Notes under the pieces: generated by a model
Told to the model about the DNA's origin: nothing
The model's input: the letters and a program-made list of their open reading frames with translations, nothing else
The model's database searches: none
Made by a program: the position numbers and the translations under genes
In this document: piece after piece, positions 1 to 6,170 of the stretch
How positions within the stretch are numbered: the first letter of the stretch is position 1
How the letters are laid out: every line of letters begins with the position of its first letter
Origin: Alphaproteobacteria bacterium MarineAlpha9_Bin7
GTDB lineage: Bacteria > Pseudomonadota > Alphaproteobacteria > UBA7887
Assembly: GCA_002938115.1 (NCBI GenBank)
Contig: PTKD01000083.1
Span: forward strand, 1 to 8,317
Direction: 5' to 3'
DNA length: 8,317 nt

Positions 1-57
1 ACCAATACCGCTGGTTGCGCCGGTGATAACCGCTACTTTGTTATCCAATTTTCCCAT
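1..57 (-). CDS. Short-chain dehydrogenase/reductase (SDR), N-terminal fragment
   Basis: Only the first 19 codons lie in the window; the rest is beyond the left edge. They read as a short basic start followed by a beta strand and the TGATSGIG motif at residues 12-19. This is the classical SDR TGxxxGIG nucleotide-binding loop of an NAD(P)(H)-dependent oxidoreductase. The ATG at 57-55 is preceded by GGAGGGG at a normal distance, which fixes the start. The gene is divergent from the luciferase-like gene at 282. SDRs of this kind often oxidise hydroxyacyl or alcohol intermediates, which would fit the acyl-CoA theme of the neighbours, but the substrate cannot be inferred from this fragment. The family call is firm; the exact role is unknown. 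Confidence 0.88.
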   Translation of the reverse strand, partial: MGKLDNKVAVITGATSGIG

Positions 58-281
58 AACCCCTCCGTGTCCTCACCGTTGCCTGGGATGATAGTTCCTT
101 AGACATTGCATTTTGCAGTCATCTAGTACACCAACCAATCTAGAGTTTATTAGTATTGATGTAATCAGGGACGCTGGTAATTGTATGTTACATTTGCGAC
201 TCCTGGGATAGCAGCGGATGCTCAGAGTCCAGGCATGATGTCTGTTCCTATTGATTGTTTTATCTTGAGGCCGGAAAAATC
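58..281. promoter_or_regulatory. Divergent intergenic region between SDR and luciferase-like genes
   Basis: This 224-nt stretch holds no gene and must carry the start signals for both flanking genes. For the minus-strand SDR, a weak sigma70-like pair is visible: TTGGTT (138-133) and CAAAAT (115-110) separated by 17 nt. For the plus-strand gene I see no convincing promoter. Possible operator material is an inverted repeat ATGTAA (159-164) / TTACAT (188-193), a repeat of ATCTAG at 121 and 138 (period 17), and CCTGGGAT at 82 and 202. Repeats this short can arise by chance. Confidence 0.35.
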
Positions 282-1304
282 ATGGCGCTAAAACTTGGCT
301 TAATGGCAGGCTACTGGGGCGCAATGCCCCCGCCCGACTTGGTCAGTGTGGCTAAACAGGCGGAGGCACTTGGGTATTGGGGCTACTTCACCGCAGAGGC
401 GTGGGGCTCTGATGCGTTCACACCACTTGCTTGGATAGGAGCACAAACAAAATCCATAAAACTTGGCACTGCCATTATACAAATTTCTGCGAGAACTCCG
501 ACGTCGGCAGCCATGCACGCACTAACTCTCGATCATCTTTCCAAAGGCCGTCTGATCCTGGGGTTGGGAGTATCTGGGCCGCAGGTGGTTGAAGGCTGGT
601 ATGGCCGTCCCTTTTCTAAACCCTTGGCGCGCACTCGTGAGTATATTTCGATAATACGTCAAGTCATGGCACGCGAAGCCCCGGTGATGAATGATGGGCC
701 ACATTATCCTATTCCGTACCCGGCGGATGCTCTTGGGTCCTGGGGCCTTGGAAAGCCTCTTAAGCCGATCACGCACCCGTTACGTTCCGATATCCCAATT
801 TTTCTAGGTGCTGAAGGCCCGAAAAATGTGAAATTGGCGGCTGAGCTTTGCGATGGCTGGTATCCACTTTTTTATTCACCATTTCGAGAAGAAGTGTACC
901 AAGAGTCTATCGCCAATCGGCCAGAAGGTTTTGAAATTCTTTGTCCGGTTAGCATCAACATTACCAATGACCTCGACTCCGGACGTATTGCAGTAAAGCA
1001 AAATATCGCGCTTTACGTTGGGGGCATGGGATCTCGAGACCGTAATTTTCACAATGCTTTGGTTGCACGCATGGGCTTTGCTGACGCTGCAAAGAAAATT
1101 CAGGACCTTTATCTTGAGGGACGCAAGGCTGAGGCCGTAACTGCCGTTCCGGATAAATTAGTTGATGAGGTGAGTCTGGTGGGTCCTAAGGAAATGATTC
1201 GTGATCGTCTTGCCGCATGGGAGGAAAGTGCGGTTACGGGTCTATTGGTTTGGCCTAAAACAAGTGACGATCTTACAACTTTCGCAGAGGTGGTATTGGA
1301 TTAG
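282..1304 (+). CDS. LLM-class oxidoreductase, Rv3520c-like (probably flavin- or F420-dependent)
   Basis: A 340-residue luciferase-like (TIM-barrel) oxidoreductase. Its pattern matches the family of probable F420-dependent enzymes typified by mycobacterial Rv3520c. Visible landmarks are an N-terminal strand with GYWG (10-13), TAEAWGSDAF (37-46), TLDHLSKGR (82-90), GLGVSGPQVVEGW (94-106), LGAEGPKN (175-182) and DGWYPLF (191-197). The length is normal for the family. I start at the ATG at 282, which has GAGG upstream and begins the conserved N-terminus; an in-frame TTG at 255 would add nine non-conserved residues. Such enzymes transfer hydride to or from a deazaflavin or FMN, or act as monooxygenases. 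Whether this organism makes F420 is not visible here. The gene is alone on its strand, divergent from the SDR, and overlaps the convergent CoA transferase by four bases. The substrate is unknown. Confidence 0.92.
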   Translation: MALKLGLMAGYWGAMPPPDLVSVAKQAEALGYWGYFTAEAWGSDAFTPLAWIGAQTKSIKLGTAIIQISARTPTSAAMHALTLDHLSKGRLILGLGVSGPQVVEGWYGRPFSKPLARTREYISIIRQVMAREAPVMNDGPHYPIPYPADALGSWGLGKPLKPITHPLRSDIPIFLGAEGPKNVKLAAELCDGWYPLFYSPFREEVYQESIANRPEGFEILCPVSINITNDLDSGRIAVKQNIALYVGGMGSRDRNFHNALVARMGFADAAKKIQDLYLEGRKAEAVTAVPDKLVDEVSLVGPKEMIRDRLAAWEESAVTGLLVWPKTSDDLTTFAEVVLD

Positions 1305-2485
1305 GCAGTGTGAACAACACTGCTTTCGGCGAGTTGCTCAATTTCGCTTCCGGAATATCCGAGTTCCTCGAGAATTTCACGGGTTTGTGCACCGAGAGGT
1401 TGGGGGGGTAGTCGTATTTCGGGTCGTTGCCCATCATATTTTGCTGGATGAGCCAGGAGTGTGATGGGTGTCTGTGCCGCGCTTTTGATCTCTACGAACG
1501 AACCATTGTGTTGAATTTGTGGATCGCGGAGTACCGCGGAGTAGTCGTTCACACGTCCGTACCACAACTTCTCTTTTTCCAGCATGGCCTCTAGATCTAC
1601 CAGTTTAACGTCTTTCACCGCCGCCTGAATTAGCGCCGCAATCTCTTTCTTACGTTGAAATACCGAGTCCTCGTCAAAATTGTTAAGAGATGGGAGGGAA
1701 AGTGCCCTGGCAAGAGCTTCCATTGATCCAAGAGAAATGGCCACATATCCATCCTGCACCGAATATATCCCGTAAGGGGCAGGAAAATACCATCCGGCGA
1801 TATTGGGGGGGGGTCGTTGGGATTGTGCTGCTCCATTTGTGTAACAAACCAAAGATTCATTCTGTAAATCTAGGGCTGCTGAGAGCAGGTCCACGTCGAC
1901 ACGAGCTCCTTTCCCGGTGCGTTCCCGGCGAAATAAGGCGGCTAAAATCGACATCGCAAGAATCTGGGCCCCATGATGATCGGCTGCAGACACTCCCACC
2001 GCCGTTGGAGGTTGGTTCTCGTTTCCATTAATGTTGGCAAGGCCAGATAGTGCTTGAATAATAAGATCCTGGCCCGGGCGTTCGGAGTAAGGACCATCTT
2101 GCCCGTAACCAGAGGCTGCTGCGTAAATCAATTTAGGATTGATCTTCCGAGCTGCTTCGTAGCCGAATCCTAGCTTGTCCATGACGCCTGGTCGAAAATT
2201 CTCGCTCAGTACGTCTGCTGTCTCGATAAGTTTTTCAATTACCACGGAGCCCTCTGGTGACTTCATATCAATAGCTAGGCTTCGTTTATTCCGGTTTCCA
2301 CAGAGGTGAAGCATAGTCTCGCCATCTACCTTGTGATTGGCACCCCCCCAATGCCTTTGGAAAGCACCACCGACGGGTTCAACGCTAATGACGTCTGCAC
2401 CGAGATCGCCGAGGACCTGTGTCGCCATAGGTCCCAAAAGAAAATGGTTAAAACTTAGGACACGGATACCTTCAAGAATGTCCAT
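1301..2485 (-). CDS. CaiB/BaiF family CoA transferase (class III)
   Basis: A 394-residue class III CoA transferase, which moves CoA from one acyl-CoA to a carboxylic acid and so activates the acid for further breakdown. The N-terminus (LEGIRVLSFNHF, then GDLGADVISVEP at 26-37) is the classic opening. Residues 92-108 hold the ENFRPGVMDKLGFG block. The motif VGVSAADHHG puts the presumed catalytic aspartate at D169, the position known from formyl-CoA transferase, followed by ILAALFRRERTGKGARVDV (180-198). The C-terminus carries LGAQTREIL, where most relatives have a histidine in place of the glutamine. I start at the ATG at 2485, the usual start of the domain; a TTG at 2521 gives a non-conserved extension. 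It is last in the minus-strand array, 116 nt after the hydratase. The coding sequence contains C9, C7 and G7 homopolymers, all in frame here. The substrate acid is unknown. Confidence 0.94.
   Translation of the reverse strand: MDILEGIRVLSFNHFLLGPMATQVLGDLGADVISVEPVGGAFQRHWGGANHKVDGETMLHLCGNRNKRSLAIDMKSPEGSVVIEKLIETADVLSENFRPGVMDKLGFGYEAARKINPKLIYAAASGYGQDGPYSERPGQDLIIQALSGLANINGNENQPPTAVGVSAADHHGAQILAMSILAALFRRERTGKGARVDVDLLSAALDLQNESLVCYTNGAAQSQRPPPNIAGWYFPAPYGIYSVQDGYVAISLGSMEALARALSLPSLNNFDEDSVFQRKKEIAALIQAAVKDVKLVDLEAMLEKEKLWYGRVNDYSAVLRDPQIQHNGSFVEIKSAAQTPITLLAHPAKYDGQRPEIRLPPQPLGAQTREILEELGYSGSEIEQLAESSVVHTA
1305..1323. terminator. Hairpin right after the convergent stop codons, possible terminator
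   Basis: GCAGTGT (1305-1311) and ACACTGC (1317-1323) form a perfect 7-bp stem with a 5-nt loop, followed on the plus strand by only three T residues. It begins one base after the TAG stop of the luciferase-like gene and lies inside the last codons of the convergent CoA transferase. It could serve as a terminator for the plus-strand gene. The T tract is short, so intrinsic termination is uncertain, and the minus-strand side has no T tract. Confidence 0.45.
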
Positions 2486-2497
2486 TATGCGACCTTG

Positions 2498-2521
2498 TTG
2501 GTTGATTGAGATCGAAACCAA
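2498..2521. repeat. Inverted repeat upstream of the CoA transferase gene
   Basis: TTGGTT (2498-2503) and AACCAA (2516-2521) form a perfect 6-bp inverted repeat with a 12-nt centre, lying 13-36 nt upstream of the ATG at 2485. It sits in the 116-nt gap after the hydratase gene, the largest gap in the 3' half of the array. It could be an operator or a weak RNA hairpin near the ribosome binding site. Arms this short may be accidental. Confidence 0.3.
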
Positions 2522-2601
2522 ACCGCCATTCGGAAAGATAATGGGGTTTCATGTGGAAGGGTAGGAGTTGATCGCGTTGAAAGCAGCCATGTACGGTTGG
2601 T

Positions 2602-3420
2602 CTACGTGCCAGTAAACTTTGGATCTCGTTTCTCGATGAAAGCGCGGACTGCTTCTTTGTGGTCACGACTCTGGGCGCTAGCGATCAGCCGCTCTGCCTC
2701 TCCGTCAAGAGCAGAAAGAAATGGTTCAACCAATGCGTCGTCTAAATTATCTTTCATATTTTTAAGCGCCACTGTTGGACCGTTCGCCAAACGTTGTGCA
2801 AGTGCAAATGATTCTTCTTGCAATCTGGCATCCGGTACGACGCGGTTGATCAGGCCAATCCGTTCGCATTCTTTTGCGTAGATTCGGTCCGCGGTAAACA
2901 TTAGTTCTCGCGCACGGGCGGTTCCTATGATTTTTGTCAACAACCACGCGATACCATAGTCTCCGGAAAGACCTATCTTTGCGTAACCTGTACTTATAAA
3001 AGCTGATCCCGCTGCAACTCGTATGTCGCAGGCAAGAGCAATGGCGAGTCCTGCCCCTGCTGCCGGTCCTGGCATTGCAGCGATGGTTGGTTTCCTAAGC
3101 TCACGAAGAGTTCCTGTGAGTGTTCTTTGACGTTCTCTCAGTCGCGCCACTTTCTGTTCGGAAGTCATTGGCGCCGACGTTCCGGTTGCCATTCCTTTTA
3201 TGTCTCCCCCTGCGCAGAAGGCTGTTCCTGAGCCGGTCAACAGCAGGGCACCAACCTCTGGATCCTGCCCTCTATCACGGATCATACGACGAAGTGCAGG
3301 GGTTAATGTGTCACTAAGCGCGTTTCGTGCTTCGGGTCGATTCAGTGTAATGACGGCAACGCCATTCCTTACCTCGCAAAGCAGCTGGTCCGTACCGGTA
3401 TTTATGACGTTAGTCTTCAC
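2602..3420 (-). CDS. Enoyl-CoA hydratase/isomerase (crotonase family)
   Basis: A 272-residue crotonase-fold enzyme, expected to hydrate or isomerise an enoyl-CoA. NRPEARNALS (27-36) is the usual N-terminal block. SGTAFCAGGDIKGM (64-77) forms the first half of the oxyanion hole, and GPAAGAGLAIALACDIRVA (118-136) the second. YAKIGLSGDYG (146-156) covers the catalytic region: an acidic residue, D154, sits where hydratases carry the second glutamate, while the first glutamate position appears to be K148. Canonical two-glutamate hydration is therefore not assured. The C-terminus (EAVRAFIEKRDPKFTG) is typical. I prefer the GTG at 3420: AGGAAAG lies just upstream, it follows the stop of the preceding gene by 10 nt, and the protein then has family length. 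An ATG at 3441 would overlap that gene, and the longest reading adds 34 unrelated residues. Confidence 0.92.
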   Translation of the reverse strand: MKTNVINTGTDQLLCEVRNGVAVITLNRPEARNALSDTLTPALRRMIRDRGQDPEVGALLLTGSGTAFCAGGDIKGMATGTSAPMTSEQKVARLRERQRTLTGTLRELRKPTIAAMPGPAAGAGLAIALACDIRVAAGSAFISTGYAKIGLSGDYGIAWLLTKIIGTARARELMFTADRIYAKECERIGLINRVVPDARLQEESFALAQRLANGPTVALKNMKDNLDDALVEPFLSALDGEAERLIASAQSRDHKEAVRAFIEKRDPKFTGT

Positions 3421-3430
3421 GTTTTCTTTC

Positions 3431-3802
3431 CTACAGCCCATCTGTTGTGGCAATCCATTCAGGATCTTCCTGGGCCCGCCGTTCAAAGGTGAGAAAATCG
3501 TAATATCCGCAGCGACCCTCACCTGGGAACTCTCTGCAAACTTTGGGTCGAGCGCTGTATACGGTGCAGTTGCGTGTTTCTGGATCGATAAAGCGACAAA
3601 TCGTCAAAAAATGTTCGTCTTCTTGGTGTCGGAGAATACGTTCTCTGGTCTTACTTCCTTTCTTTGTGAATTTTTTTTCCGCGAGACTAGGATCAATGGA
3701 GAAGTGACGAGCAAGCCTTTTAATATCTCTTTTAGTCACCACGATGCGGCCGTACGAACAACAGTAGGAAGGGCATTTATCGCAATTATATTGGCGTGAC
3801 AT
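3431..3802 (-). CDS. YkgJ-family cysteine-cluster protein
   Basis: A 123-residue soluble protein of the YkgJ / UPF0153 type, a family annotated as binding zinc or an iron-sulfur cluster, with no settled biochemical role. Eight cysteines are in the family arrangement: C7, C10, C14 and C15 at the N-terminus, then C69, C79, C89 and C98 in a CRFIDPETRNCTVYSARPKVC-type block (a common signature is CxFLDxxxxxCxIYxxRPxxCRxFP). The ATG at 3802 opens the conserved region, with GGAAAG upstream. It lies 33 nt after the MDR gene and 10 nt before the hydratase, so it is very likely co-transcribed with them. That is an unexpected place for a gene of this type. An A8 run (minus strand) in the KKF codons is a possible slippage site. 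Family call is strong, function unknown. Confidence 0.88.
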   Translation of the reverse strand: MSRQYNCDKCPSYCCSYGRIVVTKRDIKRLARHFSIDPSLAEKKFTKKGSKTRERILRHQEDEHFLTICRFIDPETRNCTVYSARPKVCREFPGEGRCGYYDFLTFERRAQEDPEWIATTDGL

Positions 3803-3835
3803 GGATTTCGCTTTCCGAAAAATGAATACGTTTCT

Positions 3836-4849
3836 TCAAACAGGGAGTTCGATCATAAGCTTGCCAAAATTGTCTCCTCGGAAAAGTCGCAGCAAGGTAT
3901 CCGGAAAGATATCTACATCGCCTTGGGCGATGTCGTGTTCTGTCGAAATTTTGCCGGTAGTGCGCCATTCGGCTAAGTCTTTTTGCATTGCCGGCCATTT
4001 GGATCGGTAATCAAAATAAATAAAGCCCTGCATTCGACTGCGACGCCCGAGTAAATTGATATAAGCGGAAGGCCCGGAGGGAATGTCGGTCGCATTGTAT
4101 TGTGAAATTGCACCACAGATTACGACACGGGCACCGACATTGATCCGAGCCAGCGCTGTGTTTAGTGTGTCTCCTCCAACGTTATCAAAATAAATGTCGA
4201 TTCCGTCAGGGCAAGCGCGTTTGAGGCCGTCAGATAGCTTTTCATCTTTATAGTCGATCGCCGCGTCAAATCCGAGTTGTTCCACAAGGTATGAGCACTT
4301 CTTTGAGCCACCGGCAATGCCAACAGCTCTGCAGCCTTTAATTTTTGCGATTTGTCCCACATGTGCGCCCACGGAGCCGGCAGCGCCTGAGACTAGAACG
4401 GTATTACCTTCTTTTGGTTCGCCCACTTCGAGCAACCCGCAGTAAGCGGTGAGTCCCGCTATACCCAATGTATCTAACCAAACCGGCAATGGCGCCAAAG
4501 AAAGGTCAATTTTTTGCAGATCCCTTCCGTCTCCTAAAGCGAACGTTTGAACGCCACCAAGACCTGCTACCGGGTCACCAGGAGCAAAGTCGGAGTTTTC
4601 ACTTTCGATGACCTCGCCAACGGTAAGAGCCCGCATTACGGCACCGAGTGGCAAAGGAGGAACATAAGTTTTGCGATCATTCATCCAGCCACGCATGGCT
4701 GGGTCCACCGAAAGGAAACGATTTCTTACCAGCACCTCGCCTGGTCCAGGCCCCGGAACCGATTCCTCCACCAAGTCCCAATCGCTATCTTTAGGTAGTC
4801 CGACCGGCCTGGCTGCAAGCCGGATTTGGCGGTTGACGTTTTCCGTCAT
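3836..4849 (-). CDS. NADP-dependent MDR oxidoreductase (PTGR / leukotriene B4 dehydrogenase-like)
   Basis: A 337-residue zinc-free medium-chain dehydrogenase/reductase of the prostaglandin reductase / CurA / YfmJ type. Members typically use NADPH to reduce the double bond of alpha,beta-unsaturated ketones, aldehydes or acyl groups. The N-terminal catalytic domain has FLSVDPAMRGWMND (45-58), the diagnostic block of this subfamily. The Rossmann domain has GAAGSVG (155-161), AGGSKK (179-184), where the lysine is expected near the 2'-phosphate of NADPH, and FDNVGG (221-226). FIYFDYRSKW (276-285) is also typical. The ATG at 4849 has AAGGA seven to eight bases upstream. An in-frame start at 4891 lacks conservation. 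The gene follows the PhyH gene by 168 nt and precedes the YkgJ-like gene by 33 nt. The true substrate is unknown. Confidence 0.92.
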   Translation of the reverse strand: MTENVNRQIRLAARPVGLPKDSDWDLVEESVPGPGPGEVLVRNRFLSVDPAMRGWMNDRKTYVPPLPLGAVMRALTVGEVIESENSDFAPGDPVAGLGGVQTFALGDGRDLQKIDLSLAPLPVWLDTLGIAGLTAYCGLLEVGEPKEGNTVLVSGAAGSVGAHVGQIAKIKGCRAVGIAGGSKKCSYLVEQLGFDAAIDYKDEKLSDGLKRACPDGIDIYFDNVGGDTLNTALARINVGARVVICGAISQYNATDIPSGPSAYINLLGRRSRMQGFIYFDYRSKWPAMQKDLAEWRTTGKISTEHDIAQGDVDIFPDTLLRLFRGDNFGKLMIELPV

Positions 4850-4924
4850 TCTGTCGTCCTTTTGTTTTTGAGAATAATGAAGAGATTTCAAGCGTAGCCG
4901 ACCACGGCGATATATAATTTCCTT

Positions 4925-4936
4925 GTTACCAGTAAC
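4925..4936. repeat. Short palindrome GTTACCAGTAAC in the PhyH-MDR gap
   Basis: GTTAC and GTAAC are separated by two bases. The ten-base core TTGTTACCAG (4923-4932) recurs exactly and in the same orientation at 6028-6037, upstream of the PhyH gene. TTACCAG is also present, inverted, at 174-180 in the left intergenic region. It may be a binding site for a shared regulator; the evidence is motif recurrence only. Confidence 0.3.
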
Positions 4937-4977
4937 GGCCCGGTACCCTTTTCTCTCTTAAAGTTAGCGAGCTACCG

Positions 4978-4994
4978 GATTGATATCATCAATC
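4978..4994. repeat. Perfect inverted repeat GATTGAT-ATC-ATCAATC
   Basis: Seven-base arms with a 3-nt centre lie in the 168-nt gap between the PhyH stop (5018) and the MDR start (4849). This is compact enough for a dimeric regulator operator. As RNA it would be an AT-rich hairpin without a following T tract on the minus strand, so a terminator is less likely. Confidence 0.4.
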
Positions 4995-5017
4995 AAACCG
5001 ATTTGTGTAGGTTCGCC

Positions 5018-5932
5018 TTACGTATTTTGAGGTTCTAAGTGCGGTGGTTGCAAAGAATTTTGCAGAGCTTGGTTCTGCATGATTATGGCCTCTTGGTCTT
5101 CGGGGACATAAAAATAGGACCCTGGGCGAAACTCGTAACCTAAATCCCCAAGCAGACGTCTTTGGCGAGGTGTGCATTTTTCCAGAATCTCTTCTGGTAC
5201 AACAGCCCCGTAGTCATACCAACGTACGAACATTTGGGAATAATTATACAGCAGCGTTTTCCGTCCATTGTCCGTGTGATTTGGTGCCGGCCCATGCCAA
5301 AGGGCATGCGGGAAAAGATAACAGTCACCCGCTTTGCCCATCAGTTGTACGGCACCAGGTGCGTGGGGATTTGGTGCACGTTCCTCGGTGGTTGGAAAGG
5401 ACCGCATGTGACTTCCTGGGTAAACCGTGAAATTTCCAGTGTCCACATCGTTTACATCTGTGAGCAAATACATGGCTTTCATTGCGATCGGAGCGCTGGT
5501 TTCTGTTACCCGAACCAGACGCTGGCCTTGGCCACCGTCTGTATGTGTATAGCCTGGAAAGCCATCTTTGCCGCCCCGGACAATGGCCTGCGACATGGAA
5601 AACTGCAGATAGGGTCCCATAATATCCACGATTAGGTCGAACACATTGGGGCGGTCTAGTAGATCAATGAAGGCCTGGTGGTAAGGAAGGAGGTCGCGAC
5701 GGTCCATGAAGGATCCCATGTCGGGGTTGGCATGGTCTACCCAGTCATAGTGGCCAAGCGGCATCGTCCCGCGTGCAGGCTCATAGCCCGGCAGCATTCG
5801 GATACGATCAATTTGGGCACTAAAAAATTCGACTTCTTCAGGGCTGAGCGCCCCTTCCAGTTGAATAAATCCATCCACCGCCCACTGTTCTCGCTGAAGG
5901 TCGGTTAGCGTTGCCATGGTATTGTTCTTCAT
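5018..5932 (-). CDS. PhyH-family Fe(II)/2-oxoglutarate dioxygenase
   Basis: A 304-residue member of the phytanoyl-CoA dioxygenase (PhyH) family, which hydroxylates a substrate using O2 and 2-oxoglutarate with a mononuclear iron. The metal triad is visible as H130 and D132 in YTHTDGG and H213 in ALWHG; R224 in NGRKTLLYNY is the expected 2-oxoglutarate anchor. NFTVYPGSH (167-175) is the typical strand before the distal histidine. The N-terminal QWAVDGFIQLEGALSPEEV is the family opening. I chose the ATG at 5932, with AGGAG about 13 nt upstream; the ATG at 5917, five codons later, is an alternative. A good sigma70-like promoter lies 40-70 nt upstream. The enzyme could hydroxylate an acyl-CoA, a free acid or another small molecule, since the family is broad. 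All catalytic residues look intact. Confidence 0.92.
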   Translation of the reverse strand: MKNNTMATLTDLQREQWAVDGFIQLEGALSPEEVEFFSAQIDRIRMLPGYEPARGTMPLGHYDWVDHANPDMGSFMDRRDLLPYHQAFIDLLDRPNVFDLIVDIMGPYLQFSMSQAIVRGGKDGFPGYTHTDGGQGQRLVRVTETSAPIAMKAMYLLTDVNDVDTGNFTVYPGSHMRSFPTTEERAPNPHAPGAVQLMGKAGDCYLFPHALWHGPAPNHTDNGRKTLLYNYSQMFVRWYDYGAVVPEEILEKCTPRQRRLLGDLGYEFRPGSYFYVPEDQEAIIMQNQALQNSLQPPHLEPQNT

Positions 5933-5973
5933 GGTTTCTACAAATCTCCTGCTCGTGCCTATCAACAGGCGGT

Positions 5974-6002
5974 ATTTTATGTATCTCTAGCCGACGTGTC
6001 AC
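5974..6002 (-). promoter_or_regulatory. Sigma70-type promoter for the PhyH gene
   Basis: On the minus strand GTGACA (6002-5997) and TAAAAT (5979-5974) are separated by exactly 17 nt. Each hexamer matches five of six consensus positions. Transcription would start near 5967, leaving a leader of about 35 nt that includes AGGAG. The -35 overlaps one copy of a GTGTCAC half-site, so the promoter may be controlled. This is the best promoter I can see in the window. Confidence 0.6.
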
Positions 6003-6071
6003 TCGCTGTCGCCTTCAATACGTCACATTGTTACCAGAAGTAGTGTCATTAGTTGAGGGGTTTAGTGACAC
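5996..6071. promoter_or_regulatory. GTGTCAC half-sites upstream of PhyH, candidate operator
   Basis: GTGTCAC occurs at 5996-6002 (plus), GTGTCA at 6043-6048 (plus), and the inverse GTGACAC at 6065-6071. The last two form an inverted repeat with 6-bp arms and a 17-nt centre. The first overlaps the -35 of the predicted PhyH promoter. The rest of the 238-nt gap (5933-6170) holds the TTGTTACCAG repeat at 6028 and no gene. A small stem GCCT/AGGC (5957-5970) lies in the predicted leader. Confidence 0.4.
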
Positions 6072-6170
6072 ACAAAGAACTCACGTTGGGTCTGGTTCCA
6101 CTTTTCTTGGTAATGGCGTCGGCACCTGATTCTCACCAAAAGCCAGAGCAAGGACCGTGGTTACTTTCTG

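Noticed and set aside
82..209. The direct repeat CCTGGGAT at 82 and 202.
   Set aside because: An 8-mer repeated once in about 220 bases is within chance expectation.
255..281. A TTG start adding nine residues to the Rv3520c-like protein.
   Set aside because: The GAGG sequence and family conservation favour the ATG at 282.
3421..3522. A 34-residue N-terminal extension of the enoyl-CoA hydratase.
   Set aside because: It would run through the YkgJ-like gene and has no family similarity; the GTG at 3420 with AGGAAAG upstream gives the normal length.
3200..3799. A 199-codon plus-strand frame opposite the hydratase and YkgJ-like genes.
   Set aside because: It is antisense to two well-supported genes and shows no recognisable domain; an out-of-frame shadow.
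5162..5635. A 157-codon plus-strand frame opposite the PhyH gene.
   Set aside because: The minus-strand PhyH frame has an intact catalytic triad; this frame is cysteine- and tryptophan-rich without a domain, as expected for a shadow.
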